Shown: in pieces, positions 7,298 to 12,500 of the stretch
Layout: the number at the start of each line of letters is the position of its first letter
Position numbering within the stretch: position 1 is the stretch's first letter
From: Theodoxus fluviatilis
Taxonomy: Eukaryota; Mollusca; Gastropoda; Cycloneritida; Neritidae
Assembly: GCA_034096865.1 (NCBI GenBank)
Contig: JAWQFJ010002776.1
Location: forward strand, 1-12,500
Direction: 5' to 3'
DNA length: 12,500 nucleotides
Made by a program: the position numbers and the translations under genes
Notes under the pieces: model-generated
Databases searched by the model: none
Told to the model about the DNA's origin: nothing
What the model saw: the letters and a program-made list of their open reading frames with translations, nothing else

Positions 7298-7690
7298 TGG
7301 AAGGTTTGTTAGTTGGCTGGTTAGCTGGTTGATTACTTATCCAGTCGGTTGGCTGAATGGCTGACTTGTTGGTCGCTGGGTATTTGCCTGGATGACTGGT
7401 TGGCTTGGTGCTGGCTAGTTCGAGGCTGACTGTCTGCTTGTCTGGACAGCTGACTGACCGGCTGGCTGGTGTTGTCTAACTCGTTTGTAGCTGGCCGGTT
7501 GGATGGATAGTCGGCTGGTTGGCGGGCTACTTGGCTGGCTTGGTAGCTTGCTGGCGGGAATGTTGGCCAACTGGTTGGTGTTCTGACTGGTGCGTAGTTA
7601 GCTATATGGTTGACTGGCTGTCTGGCTGGCTGGGTAGATGGCTTATTGTCTAATTACTTAGCTTGTCAGCTGGCTATGTTTAGTTGGCCA
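7298..7690. repeat. Degenerate GGCT/GGTT tetranucleotide tract
   Basis: For about 390 bp the + strand is dominated by variants of TGGCTGGTTGGC, with many substitutions and no fixed long period. It begins only about 15 bp upstream of the GPCR start codon, so the 5' UTR or first non-coding intron would include it. On the - strand it reads as AGCCAACCAGCC repeats. Confidence 0.85.
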
Positions 7691-8186
7691 GCTCACTGAG
7701 TGTATCTCTCATCTACGCCTTCCTGCAGGAGTGCGTTTCCTGTCTAGGCCTTTGAATATGTTGACTCTTTCACTCGGAAGGTCACCTGACCTTCGTAAAA
7801 AACCTGGCACGCGCAGGATTCTTCTGCAGACAATGACACAAAAGGAAACGGCAGCGGCGCTCTTCACGACCTACGCGGTGTAAATGAGGACCACATTTGC
7901 AATGGCTTGCTTAGCTGCGGGCCTTATCTACCCGGGCAGATCCGCGACTGACGTCATAGAAACTAGACCTCTTCAAACAAGCCTTGTTTAAGTGACTTGA
8001 CTCGTAGACCCAGAACAAGTCACACAGGAAACCTCAAGCTTTTCTGTCAATTGCACTGATCAGATAAGACCAGGTATCGTCTGACATTCCACACTGATTT
8101 TCCCATTAGGGCCGATTGCTGACGATGAAGTTGCTATGGCGGTGTTCGATGGAGGACCTCACGTCAGTACGCCGAGGTCAGACCAG
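7691..8186. other. Upstream region of the GPCR, no gene seen; contains a CRE palindrome
   Basis: There is no coding frame above noise. A perfect TGACGTCA lies at 7949-7956, about 670 bp upstream of the GPCR ATG. No TATA box in an obvious position was seen. If the GPCR transcript starts upstream of the tetranucleotide tract, its promoter would be here. Confidence 0.35.
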
Positions 8187-8219
8187 GTGGGGAGGGAGGG
8201 AGAGGAAGGGGGGAGGGCA
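8187..8219 (+). repeat. G-rich tract with quadruplex potential
   Basis: Five runs of three or more G are separated by 1, 1, 7 and 1 bases (GGGG-A-GGG-A-GGG then GGGGGG-A-GGG). This satisfies the usual G-quadruplex pattern on the + strand. It lies inside a 97-codon open frame (8136-8429) that I do not believe is a gene. Confidence 0.7.
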
Positions 8220-9182
8220 GTTTTCCGGAGCGGGCTTTGTGGTGAAGGGAGGCAGACAATGACATGGGAGTTGCTGGACGCCAAACACAGCCGAGTTCTT
8301 CTGCTTCTTCTCGCATGCAGCCCACACAGGAGCATACGTCACGAGCCGTTCGTGAACATCCGCCCACCTTCTGCTCTTGAAGGCGCGTGGGAATTTGCCG
8401 GGGAGTCAGTGAAAGAAATTTTATCCTGAGAAGTCACTTTTCATGTGAAAAAATGACAGTCTGATGTGCAGAAAAGGCAAAAAATTAGATATGAGATTCC
8501 ATTGAGTTACTGTGAAACCCGTCAAAATTGTTAGCAGGTCCTCGCAATGTGTCGGTATTTTGGGGGGTGTTATTTTTGAAAACTTTAAATGACCACGACG
8601 TACAAATCAATAGGAATGGTAGCTGGATCAAAAAACATCGTTTCTCAAGTTACCAGAAGATTTTATCACGCGAAGATAAAGATATATTCGTGCTGATATG
8701 TGCCACTTGAACACCTTTAGAACGTCATTCTGTTCTCTAAAATGTCCAGCAAGTTTGGCACATCTTTCGTCCGTCTACCTTTCTGTCGTGATAGCTGTCG
8801 CAAGTGATGTTTCCAACTGTGCAGGTATCTCCGGTTTTGATAAAGTTATCTTGCACAGAATTCTTGTCTTTGAAATCCAAAGTTTTTGCACAATGAGAGC
8901 TTCTGCAAAGTATCTGCGTATTTCACGCAATTTTATTTCATCGAGAGTATCTTCTTTTCCTGGTCTCTAGTCCCCATCTACCTCGAGAGCTAGCGTTGAA
9001 GTCAGACACCGAGCCAGTGACAGCCCGGATGCAACCCCGCAGAGTCTGCTATGGCCACGCCTCCTTTTCTGGCTGAGGAAAAGTTCAAGCGGAAGTGGCG
9101 TCACCTCCAGGGCAGATCCCACGTGCGTCAGGCGACGACTACTTCCGGTGACAGACGCCTATTCCAGGGCAGACATCTTGTA
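8220..9182. other. No gene recognised
   Basis: Short open frames occur (to 8429, 8528-8710, 8698-8970 on +), but none has a domain, a coherent composition or clear splice borders. The sequence is AT-rich until about 8970 and then GC-richer, with no tandem structure. Confidence 0.5.
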
Positions 9183-9300
9183 TAAGGGAGGTAGGGGAAG
9201 GCAGGAAAGGGTAGTGGAGGGAAGGGTGGGGGTGGTGGGGGAGTGGGGGTGGGGGTGGGGGGTGGGCGTAAGGAAGGAGGAGGAGAAGGGAGAGAAGCTT
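9183..9300 (+). repeat. Polypurine, G-rich tract with strong quadruplex potential
   Basis: About 115 bp are almost entirely purine on the + strand. The stretch around 9225-9265 contains many runs of three to six G separated by T or A. The complementary strand gives a Pro-rich open frame, which is a by-product. Such tracts can form G-quadruplexes or triplexes. Confidence 0.85.
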
Positions 9301-9819
9301 TGCGAAAGATAGACAAAAGTCTGGCCCTACACCCTCAGAGGATGGCGCTGATGACAACGGCGCCGTAGGGACCGGATGTGGGACACAGTCGCAGAAGGTC
9401 TCGCTCTGTCTTCGGGCAGCTGTGCAAATGAGGCAGGGCGTTCTCTGTGGCGTCCACGGCCCGTTCTTGCCCAGAGGACTAGACGGCGGCAGACAAGGCT
9501 GGACGAAAACCGTCTGCCACACCAAGGCAGGGAAGCAAGAAGGTGAGGTCAGCCTGCAACAATAGAGGAAGCCAAGTATGAACACATTTTCCACGAAAGT
9601 CTGCCCCCTTCGTCAACTCCAGCCATGGGGAATGAGGCCGGCAAAACGAGGCAGGGTTGGAGGTATTCACACCGTATACCACAACAGGGGCAGATAACTC
9701 GTTAGTGTGGTCTCGATATGACCTGGGGTCATACCGGAAGGAGGCTCCGGGAAAGGACGGGGAAAAGGTGAGTGACGTCATCCCAGCTGTAGGCGCCACC
9801 TGTAGGCACAACACCACAG
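9301..9819. other. GC-rich region, no confirmed gene
   Basis: On the - strand a frame following a TAG at about 9479 reads SSGQERAVDATENALPHLHS and ends PYGAVVISAIL-stop near 9341; it could be a terminal exon but has no family signature. A perfect TGACGTCA occurs at 9773-9780. Other - strand frames here (9139-9594 and 9479-9817) have no recognisable domain. Confidence 0.35.
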
Positions 9820-10124
9820 CTGTTTGTATGATTTTGTGTTCTTTTTCTATGTTGCTATGGTTATCTGCTTCAAAGCTTGCATTAAGCTGTTTGTTTGCGG
9901 CTTTTTCGTTGCTATAGTTGTTTACTTGCTTGCTTGCATGGTTGATATCTGTTTGTTACTTTTGCCTTATTTACTTGTGTGCTTATGCTCCTTTCTATGT
10001 TTCTGTTGCTTTTTCAGTTTTTTCATATATGTTTGCACGATTGATGTCTTTTTGCGGCGTTATCTTACCTTTTTGTTGCTATAGTTGTTTGCTGTTTGCT
10101 TGTGTGGCTATGTTGTTTTTTTTA
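9820..10124 (+). repeat. T-rich degenerate repeat with TTGCTATAGTTGTTT motif
   Basis: The motif TTGCTAT(A/G)GTTGTTT recurs with changes near 9851, 9908 and 10075, among TGCTTGCTTGC stretches. Hydrophobic open frames on the + strand (Phe/Leu/Cys-rich) follow from the T content. It leads directly into the retroelement tail described next, so it may be part of the same element. Confidence 0.5.
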
Positions 10125-10194
10125 ACTTTGTAAAACGCTTTGTGCACGGAAAGCACTATATAAATACTCGTTATTATTATTATTATTATTAAGA
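10125..10194 (+). mobile_element. SINE/LINE-type 3' tail with (TTA)n
   Basis: The sequence TTTGTAAAACGCTTTGTGCACGG followed by AAAGCACTATATAAATA and a run of about six TTA units matches the general form of a 3' tail shared by many marine-invertebrate and fish retroelements: a small GCTTT/AAAGC hairpin, then TATATAAAT, then a short microsatellite. In such elements this tail is recognised by a partner LINE reverse transcriptase. I could not place a 5' end or Pol III A and B boxes, so this is a tail only, on the + strand. Confidence 0.6.
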
Positions 10195-10350
10195 GGGAAG
10201 TTACGTCTTACTATGTGAGTAAGTGTCAACTATTCAAGTAATATCTCTACTTAGGTATGCATGTGTCGATAGTGGCGGTTCCTTCACAAGTAACTAAGTT
10301 GTCAAACAGCCTTAATTCTACCACAGCCACGACCCATGAATACAACCATA
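10195..10350. other. Spacer between the retroelement tail and the foldback element
   Basis: Nothing recognisable. Its right end (ATA at 10348-10350) may be one half of a 3-bp target duplication of the foldback element. Confidence 0.4.
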
Positions 10351-11263
10351 CCCTGCGTTCCGTTGCACTCTGCTTCATCTCTGCTACGATGTAGCAGCCT
10401 CAAGAGTTTTGATTGATTGGTTTTATTTAATAACTTTAAAAGCGCTTTATCATTAAAGGTATAGGGTTCAGGAGGCCCTCTTTGAATACACGAATCCCCA
10501 ATATTATTTCACACTCAAATTTATCACTCTTGATCAAAGAAACGACTTAATAAAAGTGTTAGGGTCGAAAATCATTCATACACAACCTTTGGTGACGTTT
10601 CACCCAGTGGCAGAGGTCAACTTCCTGTCAAGGTCGCGCAGCAGCTAGAGCATCTCAGAAGGCGCTCTAAATGCTTCACACTAGAGTGCGCCACTTGCTG
10701 TGCCTAGCAACGATGAAACTACAGAACTCGTAGTCGCATTTGATTGGCTCATACTAAACAGAACTAATTGGAAGTCACTCCATGGATTTGCACGGTAAAC
10801 ATGCTTCGAACCATGGAGTTTACATATCATGGAAGTGGCAAACGTGCCAATTGCTTTCAAGTCTCGAAGAAATAAATGTTTTCGTGCTCTCATCACCGTG
10901 GCAGATTGGATTGAATGTCTTGGTTTGATATATGTAGTAAACGTCGGCATTTATACCCATGAGTGTAACGAACCCTGCGTTTAGCAGACAACACACATTT
11001 TGGGATTCCCTTGACCTTCCTCTATGACTGGTAATGGTTATCTCCCTTTTGTTATTAATGGATTTTCGACCCTAATGCTTTTATGAAGTTGTCTATTCGA
11101 TCAAGAGGGATATAATTGAATGTGCAATTATTTAGGGGATTTATGTATCCAAAGAGGGCCTCTAAAACCCTCTACTTTTAATGGTAAGGTACTTTTAAAA
11201 TAATTAAAGAAACCGACCAATCGAAACACCTGAACCTGTTACAGAGTGCAAGGGAACGCAGGG
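10351..11263. mobile_element. Foldback/MITE-like element with long terminal inverted repeats
   Basis: The left end CCCTGCGTTCCGTTGCACTCTG at 10351 matches the reverse complement of the right end, which ends at 11263, with one mismatch over the first 22 bases. Similarity continues inward for just over 200 bp on each side (left arm to about 10582, right arm from about 11051). Shared blocks include AGGCCCTCTTTG, AATCCCC, CTCTTGATC and TAGGGTCGAAAATC. The left arm carries about 18 extra bases containing the small palindrome GCTACGATGTAGC. ATA flanks both ends (10348-10350 and 11264-11266), a possible 3-bp target duplication. The interior has no transposase, so it is non-autonomous. The family is not identified. 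Confidence 0.82.
10661..10692. repeat. Hairpin inside the foldback element
   Basis: GGCGCTCTA (10661-10669) pairs with TAGAGTGCGCC (10682-10692) with a two-base bulge and a 12-nt loop. A second hairpin, ACTCCATGG (10777-10785) with CCATGGAGT (10811-10819), is a perfect 9-bp stem. Its centre (10798) is within about 10 bp of the element's midpoint. Confidence 0.7.
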
Positions 11264-12500
11264 ATAGTTGCAGCTAGTTTAGCGCGACTGTTGTCTTAGG
11301 TTTGCGCAGAAATCGCTTTATTTTGGGATACTTGAAACCCATCCAAAGAATTTGTCAACAATGGAAAGCATTGATTTTTCCCCAAAAAAATTAATGTTGA
11401 ACGCATTCATAGCTCGTGTAAGTTCCTTCATTTTTTTATGAAAATGTAGGTCGACGCACCTAGACGCCGAAGCATTTGTTGACACTGTGTACTAAGCTAG
11501 TTTTATCTGATGCCATGAAAACAATAAGTTTAAAGAGCATTTTTGGGATGAAAAAAGTGTTCAGATTAAATTGCTTTATTTTTGTAAATGATGAAATGTG
11601 TGTCGACGCACGCCAGGATCTCACGAGCTTTGTGGGAAAAGTGCCAGCTGCGGCTGCAGTAAGAACTTATTGTCAATACGAAAGATCAATAAACCCACAT
11701 TCTCCATTCCAGGGACAGAACCACGGCACTGCGCCTCGCACATCGTCCAACCCCAAAGCATGCTCGCCCATCTCTGCCTGTCAAATGACATGGTTTCAAC
11801 AAGCGAGTAGAGGCTGAGGGGCTGACCGTGTACTCATGCAAGAGGGGAGAGCACTGGGGAGTGGGCTGGCAGGAACTGGTGTATAATCTAAACAAGTTTG
11901 AAGGGTTGGGAAGTTCCTGTAAATATTTTTTGTCTTTCTGCTTTGGCCCGTCGTAGACGTTTGAACGATAGCTAAAGTCACTTTGGCGCGTTCATTCACA
12001 GCCTGGTTGCATGACTCCCATTAAGTTGAAATGGTGCTGGAATGATTGTGAGAGTAGTCTGATGACCTTGGAATAAAATGTGCGGTATGAGCTTTCACCA
12101 AAAGGTGCAAAGTTGCAATGTAAAAGCTAGCAGTTTTACCTTTACAATGGAGGGGGAGTAGAAATGACGCAATCTGTTATGCCAATGTTCTCATCGTCGA
12201 TCGCATCTCTGATCTTTCAATCTGCCATCATCACCATCATCATCATTTTTGCTTAAGCTCTTGACCCCAATGCGGCGTCGAAGGAAATAGTGGTGCGTGA
12301 CCCTCTCTCCGGGATGGAGGTTTTTTCATCGTTGTATTTCACTGGATGACCTTATTGTTGTGTACGGCCACCGTGTGCTTTACTTCCTCCCAGATACTTC
12401 AAGCGCTCACGAAAGGACTGCGTACTCACATTGTTGCTAGCATTCGACACCTGCCACCTTTTCTTCTCTGTCCCTGCACGCCACGCTTTCTCGTCAAGTC
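11264..12500. other. No gene recognised
   Basis: Mostly AT-rich sequence. The motif GTCGACGCAC occurs twice in similar surroundings (about 11451 and 11602, each preceded by AAATGT), hinting at an old local duplication. A short (CAT)n run lies at about 12225-12246. Open frames at 11476-11817 (+) and 11686-11999 (-) have no recognisable domain. Confidence 0.45.

Noticed and set aside
6819..7364. 181-codon + strand frame over the GPCR exon
   Set aside because: It is antisense to a clear seven-transmembrane receptor exon and reflects its GC-rich codons.
8136..8429. 97-codon + strand open frame
   Set aside because: It runs through a G-rich tract, has no recognisable domain and no neighbouring exon.
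9341..9479. Possible terminal exon on the - strand ending PYGAVVISAIL-stop after a TAG acceptor
   Set aside because: The acceptor is weak, no partner exon or family match was recognised, and GC-rich sequence makes such frames common.
10681..10950. 89-codon - strand frame
   Set aside because: It lies inside the foldback element, where no known transposase or other domain is visible.

Overview
The window is eukaryotic and animal-like. Coding pieces are short, separated by introns with clear GT/AG borders, and embedded in microsatellites and transposon debris. A rhodopsin-type GPCR exon, a THAP/DDE transposase gene and a SWIM-finger gene together suggest a lophotrochozoan, most likely a marine mollusc (perhaps a gastropod). 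That assignment is inference from protein style and repeat content, not from a marker gene.

Positions 1 to about 5.4 kb hold two convergent transposon-type genes. On the + strand, an exon starting at 253 encodes a SWIM-like zinc-finger segment of the kind that precedes a YqaJ nuclease in some animal DNA transposons. On the - strand, three exons (5279-5035, 3954-3852, 3591-2396) encode a THAP DNA-binding domain joined to a helix-turn-helix and a DDE_Tnp_4 nuclease. This pairing resembles the two-gene layout of ISL2EU-type elements. The copy looks decayed: the SWIM His is Arg, the THAP exon has a frame break, the first catalytic Asp is Glu, and no terminal transposase exon or YqaJ domain is visible. 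Two independent tandem duplications lie inside it: four 266-bp units in intron 1 and a two-unit duplication at 1280-2429. Each copies an exon end together with its splice donor.

Positions 5.4 to 8.1 kb contain a large (CA)n/(TA)n compound microsatellite, then the first coding exon of a class A GPCR on the - strand (7283-6804, TM1 to TM3, ending in a consensus donor). A degenerate GGCT/GGTT tetranucleotide tract lies just upstream of its start codon. No TM4-TM7 exon is seen downstream, so either its first intron runs through and beyond the transposon region or the gene is partial.

Positions 8.1 to 12.5 kb have no convincing gene. They hold two G-rich tracts with quadruplex potential, a T-rich stretch ending in a SINE/LINE-like 3' tail with (TTA)n, a 913-bp foldback element with arms of just over 200 bp, and unassigned sequence. 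Nothing here is a clear new biological system. The strongest leads are the exon-tail-bearing tandem repeats, the paired decayed transposon genes and the foldback element.
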